DNA of 64,000 nucleotides from JBBDMC01 sp963775235 (GTDB taxonomy: Bacteria > Pseudomonadota > Alphaproteobacteria > Rhizobiales > Kaistiaceae): assembly GCA_963775235.1 (NCBI GenBank), contig CAVZHY010000002.1, forward strand, positions 992,001-1,056,000. Direction: 5' to 3'. The notes beneath the pieces are model-generated. The model saw only the letters and a list, made by a program, of their open reading frames with translations, had not been told where the DNA came from and did no database searches. Of this stretch, positions 1 to 8,153 are shown in pieces; position 1 is the first letter of the stretch; every line of letters starts with the position of its first letter. The translations under genes were made by a program, and so were the position numbers.

Positions 1-288
1 GAGGATGTCGCCCCAGACGGTAGCGTCGAAACGCCCGGCGTTATCGAGGACAAGAACGGTGCCCGCAGCGACGTCATCGATGTAGTCGCCCACGTTGCCG
101 GGAGCGGCGGGGTCGATGGGCCCATAGCGGAGCGTCCGGGCACGTCCGGCAAGGCTCATCTTCAGGTCGACGGGGCGGATTCCCAGGCACTGCCCGGCGA
201 TGCCGTGGCGATCGAGCGCGTCGGATATCGTTGCGGTGTCGAGCTTGCGGATTCGATCGACATTTCCGCCGTCACGCATCTGGCTCAT
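1..288 (-). CDS. RraA-family protein, second copy (partial)
   Basis: The first 96 residues of a minus-strand gene that leaves the window at its left edge. The start ATG at 288-286 overlaps the stop of the upstream RraA-like gene as ATGA, so the two are probably translationally coupled. Visible text such as DTATISDALDRHGI near the N-terminus and GNVGDYIDDVAAGTVLVLDN further in is typical of the RraA/DlpA fold, which includes class II pyruvate aldolases and oxaloacetate decarboxylases. The Arg-Asp metal and substrate motif expected further downstream lies outside the window. Being in the operon suggests a second aldolase or decarboxylase step, or a partner subunit. The family call is fairly secure; the substrate is inferred. 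Confidence 0.75.
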   Translation of the reverse strand, partial: MSQMRDGGNVDRIRKLDTATISDALDRHGIAGQCLGIRPVDLKMSLAGRARTLRYGPIDPAAPGNVGDYIDDVAAGTVLVLDNAGRFDATVWGDIL

Positions 289-953
289 TCCGCCGCGCCC
301 TTGAGCATGGATTCGTAGTCGGCGCCCATGACAGTGGAGACCGCTTCACCCCGGTCAACCGCCTTGGCCATTGCGCGGCTCTTTGCATCGATGGCCTCGG
401 CCTTGTCGAGAACAACTTCGATGGCGGCAGCCGGAACGATGGCGCAGCCACTCTTGTCGATGGCCATGAAGTCGCCGGGCGCGACTTCGATCCCTCCGAC
501 CGAGACGGGCATCTGGTCCGCGACCTCGTGGATGCGACCACGTGCCGTGCGCGCGGTGGCGGAACGCGCGAACACCGGATAGCCCAGGACGACTGCTTCC
601 TCGATATCCCGCGCCGGCCCTTCCACGATCGTGCCGGCAACACCGCGCGCCAGGGCTGCGCGCGAAAGAATGCCGCCCCAGCCGGCCGCGTCGATCCCTG
701 TGGTTTGTTCGACAACAATCACGTTGCCGGGGCCGGCGAGTTCAACCGCATGGGTACACAGGTGACGCTTGGAGCCTTCCGGCGCGTTGCCTGCCGCTAG
801 TCGCACCGTCACGGCGCGGCCGGCGATGGGGCGCCCCACAGTGAGCGGACGCAGCCCCGACACAGACGGCGGCAGACCGAGTGCATCGAGAGCGTCGGAA
901 ACGTCGCACACGTCAAGCGCCCGCAACCTCTCCAGGCATCGATCCGCGTCCAT
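285..953 (-). CDS. RraA-family aldolase (CHA/HMG aldolase-like)
   Basis: 222 residues, the usual size for the RraA-like aldolase family. Known members (LigK, ProA, GalC) split 4-carboxy-4-hydroxy-2-oxoadipate (CHA) into pyruvate and oxaloacetate and decarboxylate oxaloacetate, using Mg or Mn. The sequence shows the family core: CDVSDALDALGLP near the N-terminus, GPGNVIVVEQ, a Gly-Gly-Ile loop followed by ARGVAGTIVEG, and the conserved Arg-Asp pair in GPARDIEEA. It lies directly after the LigB-type and LigJ-type genes on the same strand, which fits the last step of the meta-cleavage route. Its stop overlaps the start of a second RraA-like gene. The exact substrate is inferred from context. Confidence 0.82.
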   Translation of the reverse strand: MDADRCLERLRALDVCDVSDALDALGLPPSVSGLRPLTVGRPIAGRAVTVRLAAGNAPEGSKRHLCTHAVELAGPGNVIVVEQTTGIDAAGWGGILSRAALARGVAGTIVEGPARDIEEAVVLGYPVFARSATARTARGRIHEVADQMPVSVGGIEVAPGDFMAIDKSGCAIVPAAAIEVVLDKAEAIDAKSRAMAKAVDRGEAVSTVMGADYESMLKGAAE

Positions 954-983
954 GGTCGCGCCCTCAATACGTCGCTGCGCTAC

Positions 984-1970
984 TCATTTCCGCCATTCCG
1001 CGAAGCTGATGCCGGTGCCGGTGCCGGCCGGCGTGCGGTAGCCTGGGATATAGTCCACCCAGGACAGCGGAAGGTGCTCGGTCGCGCCGGCCAGGCACAC
1101 CCAATTGAGCATCTCCGAACTGCCGGCTTTCAGCTTGTTCGCGGGCAGTCCGGCGACGTATTTCGCGTCCTTCTCCTGCAGCGCGCGGATGAACCGGCGG
1201 TCGAAGTCCTCATCGACGAGGAAGTGGCTCAATCCGCCGGAGGCGATGATACCGATCCGGCCTTCGCCGAAACTCTCGACGGCCGCGCGCATGGCCTTGC
1301 CGAGATCATAGCAACGAGACGGCCGCGGCTGGTTCGGGGGGAAGTACGTGTTGAGCAGGACCGGCACGACTGGAACCGGATTACTCTCGTCCATCAGCCA
1401 TTTGTGGACGAACGCGACAGCGTGGCCTTCGCCGTCGTCTTCCGGCAGGCGGGCGGAACTGGCGATGTCGAAGTCGGCCTCCAGAAGCGATTGGATCAGG
1501 TGGAGTCCGAGCCCCTTGTGCACGGGATAATCGCGGGCGTCTTCCGCCTCGAAGTAGCGCGCCCTGATCTTGGCAAACCATTCGGGCACGCCTTCGTCGG
1601 CCGTGTATTTGTTGCGTATCGTCTCGCCCCAGTAGATGGCGAAGACCGGCCGGTTGTCGTCCTTGTAGCTTTCGTTCTGGTCGTCCCCGACGACGATCAG
1701 CGCATCGAGTTTGGCTTTCGCCAGTGTTGAGCGAAGGCGTGCCATTCCCTGCCGGGCCTGCCGGAGCTTCTCCAGCATCTGATCCTTGGTGACCAGCCCC
1801 TCGAGGCCAGGGTCGGCTTTCTCGAGCAACGCGGTGTAATTCGTCGGATTGCCCTCCTTGTCGAAGCGGGCAACTTTCTGGTCCCATTCGGCGAACAGCG
1901 GAAGAACGTCGTCGTCCGCCAGAAGCATCGGCGTATGTGACGACGCCATGCCCAAAACGATCTCAGCCAT
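984..1970 (-). CDS. LigB-type extradiol ring-cleavage dioxygenase
   Basis: 328 residues of the class III extradiol dioxygenase family (LigB, gallate dioxygenase, PCA 4,5-dioxygenase beta). These enzymes open catecholic rings using Fe(II) and O2. His12 in the N-terminal ASSHTPM motif is an expected iron ligand, IVVGDDQNE carries the acidic second-site residues, and ASGGLSHFL near residue 245 holds the other conserved His. No separate LigA-type small subunit is visible, and the protein is shorter than fused gallate dioxygenases (about 420 residues). It sits 26 bases after the LigJ-like gene and 30 bases before the RraA-like gene. Since LigJ acts on 4-oxalomesaconate, the substrate may be gallate-like or protocatechuate; the sequence does not decide. 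Confidence 0.85.
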   Translation of the reverse strand: MAEIVLGMASSHTPMLLADDDVLPLFAEWDQKVARFDKEGNPTNYTALLEKADPGLEGLVTKDQMLEKLRQARQGMARLRSTLAKAKLDALIVVGDDQNESYKDDNRPVFAIYWGETIRNKYTADEGVPEWFAKIRARYFEAEDARDYPVHKGLGLHLIQSLLEADFDIASSARLPEDDGEGHAVAFVHKWLMDESNPVPVVPVLLNTYFPPNQPRPSRCYDLGKAMRAAVESFGEGRIGIIASGGLSHFLVDEDFDRRFIRALQEKDAKYVAGLPANKLKAGSSEMLNWVCLAGATEHLPLSWVDYIPGYRTPAGTGTGISFAEWRK

Positions 1971-1996
1971 CCTTTTCTCCCGTTAGTTTGTCGCAG

Positions 1997-3004
1997 CTAT
2001 GCCATCGCGGGCAGACCGAAGACCTGGCGCGCATTTTCTTCGTAGATGAGGTTCCGGTCCGACGGCGAAAGCCATTCGAAACCGTCGATGTACGGTCGTA
2101 TGTCGTCCAGCGTCCGGCCGGTTTCCTTGTCGATGGTTGAACCGACACCTGGACACTCGGACCCGAACAGACAGCGGTCGGCGCCGACCGTCCTGATCAG
2201 CAGGCGCAGCGCTTCTTCTGAATAGAGCACGGTGTCGAAGTAGAGGTTCCGCATCCGGTCGAGGAAGTCAAAACCCTTGCGGTTGCCGCCCGACTGGAAA
2301 CGGCCGATCTGATAGGGAATGGCACCGCCGCCGTGCGAGACCAGGATCTTGAGATCGGGAAAGTCTTCGAAGATCGTGGAGTTCACCAGGCCGAAAACGG
2401 CGATCAACTCCTCGTTTATGAAATGAAGCGTGTACGGCGAACGCTCGGAATGCGATCCGGTCGCGTGGATGTGGGCGGGCACGTCGAGCTCGCAGAGCTT
2501 CTCGTAGAGGGGGTACCAATAGCGGTCGCCAAGCGCCGGCGCCTCGTGGCCGGTGTTCTCGAAGGGGTCCGGATTCAACAGGCAGCCGCGGAAGCCGAGT
2601 CTCGTGACGCAACGCTCGAGTTCCGGCAGAACAACCTCAATCGGATCGCCAGCAACTTGCGGTAAGCCCGCCACGCCGATGAAGCGCCCCGGGATGAGCC
2701 CTACCGTGCGCGCGATTATGTTGTTCGTCTCCTCGGTGAACCAGTGAACCAGGCGCCCCGGCTTGGCACTGTGCATCATCTGGAAGGGGCGTGGGGATAG
2801 AAGCTGCATGTCCGTGCCGGCGCGATCGAGCATGTCCAGGTGACCCGCCGGTGCCATCTCCTTCTTGTTGGCGTGGTACAGGATCTGCTCGTCCGACACC
2901 TCGGGCATCCTGCGTCCGTGCTCTCCGAGATGAGACAGAAGATTGGCCTTGTAGACCCAGAGCTCGGCCGGAGCGCTGACGTGCCCGTGGCAATCGATGA
3001 CCAT
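1997..3004 (-). CDS. ligJ: Amidohydrolase-fold 4-oxalomesaconate hydratase (LigJ-like)
   Basis: 335 residues of the ACMSD/LigJ branch of the amidohydrolase superfamily. LigJ hydrates 4-oxalomesaconate to CHA in protocatechuate 4,5- and gallate degradation. Candidate zinc ligands stand at the positions expected for LigJ: His6 and His8 (DCHGH), His178 (PAHIHATGSH), His224 (LVSHGGGAIPYQIGRF) and Glu283 (FGSECPG). Glu rather than Asp at the last site separates LigJ from the decarboxylases. Its placement before a LigB-type dioxygenase and RraA aldolases gives an unbroken fission-hydration-aldol sequence. An ACMSD-like decarboxylase is the alternative, but the HATGSHSERSP segment and the context favour hydratase. 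Confidence 0.8.
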   Translation of the reverse strand: MVIDCHGHVSAPAELWVYKANLLSHLGEHGRRMPEVSDEQILYHANKKEMAPAGHLDMLDRAGTDMQLLSPRPFQMMHSAKPGRLVHWFTEETNNIIARTVGLIPGRFIGVAGLPQVAGDPIEVVLPELERCVTRLGFRGCLLNPDPFENTGHEAPALGDRYWYPLYEKLCELDVPAHIHATGSHSERSPYTLHFINEELIAVFGLVNSTIFEDFPDLKILVSHGGGAIPYQIGRFQSGGNRKGFDFLDRMRNLYFDTVLYSEEALRLLIRTVGADRCLFGSECPGVGSTIDKETGRTLDDIRPYIDGFEWLSPSDRNLIYEENARQVFGLPAMA

Positions 3005-3031
3005 TCTATTTCCTCCCGTCCTCGCCCCTTC

Positions 3032-4033
3032 TCAAAGGTCCAGCACCAGCCGATCGCCCTTGCATCCGGCGCAGCAGATCATCAGGGTCTCGTTGGCGGC
3101 CCGCTCCTCATCGGTGAGAACCGAGTCCCTGTGGTCGGGCTCGCCGGCGATGAGCCGTGTCTCGCATGACCCGCAGATGCCTTCCTCGCACGAATAGGGC
3201 ACGCTCACGCCGGCGTCCCGCACCACATCGAGAATCGATTTGCCCTGTGGCACGAACAGCTCGATGCCTGTGCGCGCGAGTTGCACCACGAATCCGCCAT
3301 CGCGCGCCGCTTCGTGCTTTGCCGTGAAATACTCGACGTGCACTTGCCCCGCGGAGCGGCCGCGCGTTGCATTCTCAAACGCGTCCAGCATGGGCTTCGG
3401 GCCACAGCAATAGAGGTGTGCCCGCAGAGACGCGCTCTCGACGATGCGCTTGAGGTCGAGAAGCCTTCCGTCCTGCTCGGCATCGACGTGGAGGTGGATG
3501 GCGCCCCCCTTCATTTCCTCGGCAAATGCCAATTCGCCGCGATTTCTGACGGCGTAGTGCAGCGTCCACGACCGGCCCAGTTCGCTTAGGCGGTTTACCA
3601 TCGCAAAAATCGGCGTGATGCCGATCCCGCCGGCGATCAGAATGCTGTGCTCGGCAGACTCGACGAGGGGGAAGGTATTACGGGGGCTGCTGGTCTGCAG
3701 CATGTCGCCGACCCGCACCTCGTCGTGCAGGTAGATCGAGCCGCCCCGGCTGTCCGGGTCGCGCTTCACGGCGACGCGGTATGCATTGGGGGCGGGCGAC
3801 GGGTTGATGATGGAGTACTGGCGAACGATGCCGTTAGGAAGCCAGATGTCGATGTGATCGCCGGCACCGACACCCGGCAGGGTCCGGCTATCGGCGCGGC
3901 GGAATTCGTACGTGTTGATGCCTGTCGCTACGTACTGGATGGCGCTCAGCGTGACGCTCATCCGGTCGGTGCGCTGGTCGCCCCCCGGAGCGAGTGCGGC
4001 GGCTCTTGGATTATCGGCGCTGGCTTCCAACAC
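3032..4033 (-). CDS. Phthalate-dioxygenase-type reductase (FMN, NAD, 2Fe-2S)
   Basis: An electron-transfer partner for a Rieske oxygenase. Domain order is flavin (RQYSI at 71-75), NAD (AGGIGITPIFA near 134-144; CCGPKPML near 209-216) and a C-terminal plant-type ferredoxin with Cys282, Cys287, Cys290 and Cys320, as in phthalate dioxygenase reductase and VanB. The longest frame starts at a GTG; an internal ATG 24 codons later (near 3961), just before the first conserved strand, may be the true start. It is the first gene of the leftward arm, divergent from the cupin gene, while its likely partner oxygenase is in the rightward arm at 5868. That pairing is inferred from family and proximity. Confidence 0.85.
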   Translation of the reverse strand: MLEASADNPRAAALAPGGDQRTDRMSVTLSAIQYVATGINTYEFRRADSRTLPGVGAGDHIDIWLPNGIVRQYSIINPSPAPNAYRVAVKRDPDSRGGSIYLHDEVRVGDMLQTSSPRNTFPLVESAEHSILIAGGIGITPIFAMVNRLSELGRSWTLHYAVRNRGELAFAEEMKGGAIHLHVDAEQDGRLLDLKRIVESASLRAHLYCCGPKPMLDAFENATRGRSAGQVHVEYFTAKHEAARDGGFVVQLARTGIELFVPQGKSILDVVRDAGVSVPYSCEEGICGSCETRLIAGEPDHRDSVLTDEERAANETLMICCAGCKGDRLVLDL

Positions 4034-4212
4034 GATTCGAGTCCGGCCTTTTCAGGAAGGCGAGCGGCCCGGGGAGCAGGCTCCAGGTCACCATATGATT
4101 TAATGATATATTATTTCCGCGCTGCCAAGGGGCTGCCGCCCACCGACTAGCGGTGCGACTTGAGTTAATGCTATATCAAACCGCGGTTTGCGTCTTGAGG
4201 GAGGATAAGCAG
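4034..4212. promoter_or_regulatory. Divergent control region of the catabolic cluster
   Basis: About 180 bases between the two divergent arms, noticeably more AT-rich than its surroundings. It holds an imperfect 14-bp palindrome, AATGATATATTATT (4102-4115, 12 of 14 positions symmetric), and a perfect 14-bp palindrome, CAAACCGCGGTTTG (4177-4190), 22 bases before the cupin start. A GntR/UTRA regulator gene closes the cluster at 8140-9105, so one palindrome may be its operator. Neither has been matched to a known binding site. Confidence 0.5.
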
Positions 4213-4683
4213 ATGACGGACGTGCATCCGAAGGACATGTCGCCGGAAGATCGCGACGCTTACCACCGCAACGCCGAAGCAAAGATCAAGACCTTCAAGT
4301 ACGAAACTCCGGTCCCGAACGGACGGCCCAAGCAGGTCACCTGGCTGGTCAAGCGCCCGATCATGCACGTCGTGGTGCAGTGCGTCCACGAAGGCGGCGA
4401 GAACAACCTGCACTACCATACCAAATCCGAGACCACGTGGATGGTGTTGCGCGGGCATGCCGAGTTCACCGGCGCTGACAACAAGGTGTTCGCCAGTCTC
4501 GGCCCGATGGAAGGCGTCCTCATCCCGGGCGGCAGCCGGTACAAGTTCGGCAAGGTCGGCGAGGAGGATCTGGAGATCCTGCAGATGGTCGCCATCGAGG
4601 ACCCGGACGGCGGTGACGCCGAGCGGATCAACCTCGAAGCGCACCGCGAGTGGATGACCTCCGGTGAACTCACCCGGTACTAG
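4213..4683 (+). CDS. Cupin-domain protein
   Basis: 156 residues, single-domain cupin. The first cupin motif is seen as NNLHYHTKSETTWMVLRG (two His and a Glu as likely metal ligands), the second as GPMEGVLIPGGSRYKFG, which lacks the usual second-motif His. The ATG at 4213 is chosen over upstream frame-open codons because GGAGGATAAGC precedes it at good spacing. First gene of the rightward arm. In aromatic clusters such small cupins act as ring-cleavage or isomerising enzymes or have no known role; nothing here fixes its activity. Confidence 0.75.
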   Translation: MTDVHPKDMSPEDRDAYHRNAEAKIKTFKYETPVPNGRPKQVTWLVKRPIMHVVVQCVHEGGENNLHYHTKSETTWMVLRGHAEFTGADNKVFASLGPMEGVLIPGGSRYKFGKVGEEDLEILQMVAIEDPDGGDAERINLEAHREWMTSGELTRY

Positions 4684-4750
4684 CTCGCGCAGGCTTGGTT
4701 AGCTGACCAAGCGGACCCAAGCCGCCGCCCGTCTGAATGGGAGCCTCGAT

Positions 4751-5857
4751 TTGAACGTTCACACCTCGTCCAGAGCGGCTGTCGCCGTCCAGCCGTACCT
4801 GACTGAAATACGAGATTTCACGATCCCCGAGGTCGGCCCGGATACGGGGTTGCTGCGGGTGGTTGCCACCGGAATCTGCGGCAGCGACTGGACGATGTAC
4901 AAGAACAAGGAGCCCGGGCCGCGTATTCTCGGTCATGAGATGGTTGGGGTGATCGAGGCTCTCGGCGAGATTGCGGCGGACCGCTGGGGGGTGAAGCAAG
5001 GCGATCTCGTGGCGTTGGAGGAATACCTTCCCTGTGGCCATTGCGAGTTCTGCAGGAGCGGGGAATATCGCTCGTGTCTGGAGACGGACACGCAGTTGCC
5101 GGGAACCATTCGTTACGGGTCGACGCCCGTCGCCGTGGCGCCAGGCCTCTGGGGCGGATACAGCCAGTACCTCTATCTCCATCCCCGGACCGTGTTCCAC
5201 AAGGTGCCCGCAGGCGTTCCGCCGCACATCGCCTCAATGGCGCTGCCCATCGGGAACGGTTTCCAGTGGATCCAGTTCGACGCGGGGGGTGGCCCCGGCA
5301 AGACGGTCGTCATACAGGGGCCGGGGCAGCAGGGGCTCGGCTGCGTGATCGCCGCGAAGACGGTGGGCTGCGATCGCATTATCGTGACCGGCCTCGGCCG
5401 CGACGAGAGCCGGCTCAAGCTCGCGCGCGATCTCGGCGCCGACCACGCGGTCAATGTGGAAGAAGAGGCCCCGGAGGACGCGGTGCGTCGGCTGACCGAC
5501 GGCAGGATGGCAGATATCGTGGTGGAAGCGACCACTGCCGGACCCGAGATCGTCAACAGTTCGCTCTCGCTCCTGCGCAAGCACGGCGTGCTGGTGTTGG
5601 CAACGCGCACGGGGAAGCCGGTACCCGCTTTCGATGCGGACAAGATGGTGAAGATGCAGATCAAGGTGCTTGGCACGCGCGGCCACGGCTACGGGTCGGT
5701 CGAAATAGCGCTGAACATGATGCGCAGCAAAAAGTTCCAGCTCGAGCTTCTTTCGAGCCACCTGATTGGTCTGGCCGATCTCGACGATGCCCTGCACATG
5801 GTGGGCGGGCAGACGAAGGAACGGTGCATTCACGTTACTGTGGATCCTTGGAAATAG
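4751..5857 (+). CDS. Zinc-dependent alcohol dehydrogenase (MDR family)
   Basis: 368 residues, medium-chain dehydrogenase/reductase. Catalytic zinc ligands are suggested by GICGSD and GHEMVG; the structural zinc loop reads CGHCEFCRSGEYRSC with four Cys. The coenzyme fold is marked by VIQGPGQQGLGCVIAA. Translation starts at a TTG (4751) with GGGAG upstream. It precedes a Rieske oxygenase by 10 bases, so it may oxidise the dihydrodiol made by that oxygenase. Known phthalate routes use a different dehydrogenase family (Pht4, Gfo/Idh type), so this would be a substitution if true. A side-chain alcohol substrate is the alternative. Confidence 0.82.
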   Translation: MNVHTSSRAAVAVQPYLTEIRDFTIPEVGPDTGLLRVVATGICGSDWTMYKNKEPGPRILGHEMVGVIEALGEIAADRWGVKQGDLVALEEYLPCGHCEFCRSGEYRSCLETDTQLPGTIRYGSTPVAVAPGLWGGYSQYLYLHPRTVFHKVPAGVPPHIASMALPIGNGFQWIQFDAGGGPGKTVVIQGPGQQGLGCVIAAKTVGCDRIIVTGLGRDESRLKLARDLGADHAVNVEEEAPEDAVRRLTDGRMADIVVEATTAGPEIVNSSLSLLRKHGVLVLATRTGKPVPAFDADKMVKMQIKVLGTRGHGYGSVEIALNMMRSKKFQLELLSSHLIGLADLDDALHMVGGQTKERCIHVTVDPWK

Positions 5858-5867
5858 GGGTTAAGCC

Positions 5868-7139
5868 ATGCTGACGCCTCAGGACAACGAACGTCTGGTC
5901 CGGGTCGGAATTGGAACTCCCACGGGCAATCTGATGCGCCGATACTGGCAGCCGGCATTGCTCTCAAGCGAACTGCCGGAACCGGATTGCCCGCAGGTGC
6001 GGGTGCGATTGCTGGGCGAGAACCTGCTGGCGTTCCGCGACACGTCCGGCAAGGTTGGCCTTGTCGAGGCCTATTGCCCACATCGTCGGGCGCCGCTGTT
6101 TTTCGCCAGGAACGAGGAGCACGGAATTCGTTGCGCCTATCACGGCTGGAAGTTCGACGTGACCGGCAAGTGCGTGGACATGCCGTCCGAGCCCCCCGGA
6201 ACCAGGCTGCGCGACAAGGTGACGCTGAAGGCCTATCCGACGTTCGAGGGCAGCGGTGTGGTGTGGGCCTATCTGGGACCACCAGAAGAACAGCCCGCGC
6301 CACCCGATTTCGAGTGGATGCGTGCGCCTGCGACCCACCGTTTCATTTCCAAGACCTACGAGCACTGCAACTATCTGCAGGCGCTGGAGGGTGGGCTCGA
6401 TACGGCGCACTCGTCATTCGCGCACAACAATAACATCCGCGACAAGAACGAACTGCGCAACCGGGACACGGCGCCGCAAATTGACGTCGAACGCACCGAC
6501 TATGGTTATTTCTACGTGTCGACCCGCAATCTGGGCGACGACCGCCTGTACGTGCGCATCTATCACTACGTGATGCCCAATCAGCAGATGCGCGGAGCGG
6601 TCACCGCCATCGACGGCACGCGGCCGAAAGTACCGAAGCTCGACGGGCATATCTGGGTGCCGATCGACGACGAGAACTGCTTCGTCTACAACTGGGTCTG
6701 CAGCTACGACGAAGATGCGCCGCTGACCCCCGAGTTTATCGAGCACTGGGAGGGCTTCGCCGGCCGAGGCGAGGACGATCACATTCCCGGCACCTTCCGC
6801 CTCAAGCGGAACGAGACGAACGACTATATGGTCGACCGGCAATTGCAGAAGACCAGGACCTACACCGGCATCACCGGTCTCAACACCCAGGACTTCGCGC
6901 TTCAGGAGGGCATGGGTCCGATTGTCGATCGGTCGCGGGAGTTCCTCGGCACGTCCGACAAGGCCATCATCCAGCTACGCCGGCTTCTGCTGGAGGCAAC
7001 CAAGGTCGTCGAAAAGGGCGAGCGGCCGCGCGGTACCGATCCGCAGAGCTATCGCAGCATTCGTCCTCATGACAACATCCTGCGGACCGGCGAGGATTGG
7101 CGCGAGGCATTTGCCTCCGAACTCGTCGCGCGCTGGTAG
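5868..7139 (+). CDS. Rieske aromatic oxygenase, phthalate 4,5-dioxygenase type
   Basis: 423 residues, oxygenase component of a Rieske non-haem iron enzyme. The [2Fe-2S] ligands are Cys70, His72 (YCPHR) and Cys89, His92 (CAYHGW). The mononuclear iron site is visible as Asp178, His181 and His186 in GGLDTAHSSFAH, following Asn168. Length and motif spacing match the single-type-subunit phthalate, 3-chlorobenzoate and vanillate group rather than the two-subunit benzene or naphthalene group. It probably receives electrons from the reductase at 3032-4033. Ring dihydroxylation of phthalate is suggested by the decarboxylase-like gene 15 bases downstream; O-demethylation by a related enzyme cannot be excluded. 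Confidence 0.85.
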   Translation: MLTPQDNERLVRVGIGTPTGNLMRRYWQPALLSSELPEPDCPQVRVRLLGENLLAFRDTSGKVGLVEAYCPHRRAPLFFARNEEHGIRCAYHGWKFDVTGKCVDMPSEPPGTRLRDKVTLKAYPTFEGSGVVWAYLGPPEEQPAPPDFEWMRAPATHRFISKTYEHCNYLQALEGGLDTAHSSFAHNNNIRDKNELRNRDTAPQIDVERTDYGYFYVSTRNLGDDRLYVRIYHYVMPNQQMRGAVTAIDGTRPKVPKLDGHIWVPIDDENCFVYNWVCSYDEDAPLTPEFIEHWEGFAGRGEDDHIPGTFRLKRNETNDYMVDRQLQKTRTYTGITGLNTQDFALQEGMGPIVDRSREFLGTSDKAIIQLRRLLLEATKVVEKGERPRGTDPQSYRSIRPHDNILRTGEDWREAFASELVARW

Positions 7140-7154
7140 TTGGGATAGCGGCGC

Positions 7155-8153
7155 TTGGGTCCCGAACGTCTCGAACTCAGCGCCGCTCTTTCGGACAACG
7201 TCCGTACGCGTCCATTGTTGGATGGGACGGTAGCGCCGGATGGCGTTCGGCTGCTGCCTACGCGTTTGCATCCCTCGGAAATGTTCTGGCGCCAGCTTCG
7301 CTTCGGGGACTTCGACGTCTCGGAAATGTCGCTGTCGTCGCTCTTGATCGCCGTCTCGCGTGGCGACCGGCGGTGGGCCGCGTTGCCCGTCTATACCATG
7401 CGTCGCTTCTTTCACACGGGCATCATGGTGAGCAGCGGCGCTGGGATTGGGACACCGGCGGACCTCCGCGGCAAGCGCGTCGGCGTCCCCGAATATCAGC
7501 AGACGGCGGCAATCTGGATTCGCGGCATTCTCGAGGACGAGTTCGGCGTGAAGCCGAACGAGATCGAGTGGCACATGGAGCGCGTACCCGAACGCAGCCA
7601 CGGCGGCGCCACGGGCTTCGTCCCGCCACCCGGTGTCACGGTGAAGCAGATCCCGGCCAGCACCAATATCGGTCGCATGCTGGTTGCAGGCGAACTGGAT
7701 GCGGCGATCATCTATCTGAGGGAAAGGAACCTGGTCGACCGCAGCGACGTGGATATCGCCTCGAGTGGGAAAATTCGGCCGCTGTTTGCTGATCCGGTTG
7801 CCGAGGGGCGTCGCTATTTCGCAAAAACCGGCATCTATCCGATCAATCACACGGTCGTTGTCCGGCGCGAGCTCGTGGAGCGACACCCCTGGCTCGCGCT
7901 GAACCTTTACACTGCCTTCGTCGCTGCCAAGGAAGTGGGCCTCGGCGTGGCGGCGGAGGTTCTGGCGTCCTATAGCGACGTCGGCGGTTCGCCGTTTCCG
8001 GCCGATCTTGTCGCAAACGACCCGATGCCGTACGGCTTTGCAACGACATTGCCAATTCTCAGGACCGTCGCCGACTACGTTTACAATCAAGGCTTGATGC
8101 AGCGTCGGGTGAAGCCTGAAGAGCTTTTTGCCGAGAGCGCTACCGGCGTGTAG
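7155..8153 (+). CDS. 4,5-dihydroxyphthalate decarboxylase-like protein
   Basis: 332 residues. The sequence (opening LELSAALSDNVRTRPLLDG, then DFDVSEMSLSS and a FHTGIMV segment) resembles Pht5, a 4,5-dihydroxyphthalate decarboxylase built on a periplasmic-binding-protein fold. No signal peptide is visible, so it is cytoplasmic and unlikely to be an ABC binding protein despite the fold. Start is a TTG at 7155, 15 bases after the oxygenase stop. In the phthalate 4,5-route this enzyme yields protocatechuate, which would feed the LigB-type dioxygenase of the opposite arm. Its 3' end overlaps the convergent regulator by 14 bases. The substrate is inferred. Confidence 0.75.
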   Translation: MGPERLELSAALSDNVRTRPLLDGTVAPDGVRLLPTRLHPSEMFWRQLRFGDFDVSEMSLSSLLIAVSRGDRRWAALPVYTMRRFFHTGIMVSSGAGIGTPADLRGKRVGVPEYQQTAAIWIRGILEDEFGVKPNEIEWHMERVPERSHGGATGFVPPPGVTVKQIPASTNIGRMLVAGELDAAIIYLRERNLVDRSDVDIASSGKIRPLFADPVAEGRRYFAKTGIYPINHTVVVRRELVERHPWLALNLYTAFVAAKEVGLGVAAEVLASYSDVGGSPFPADLVANDPMPYGFATTLPILRTVADYVYNQGLMQRRVKPEELFAESATGV

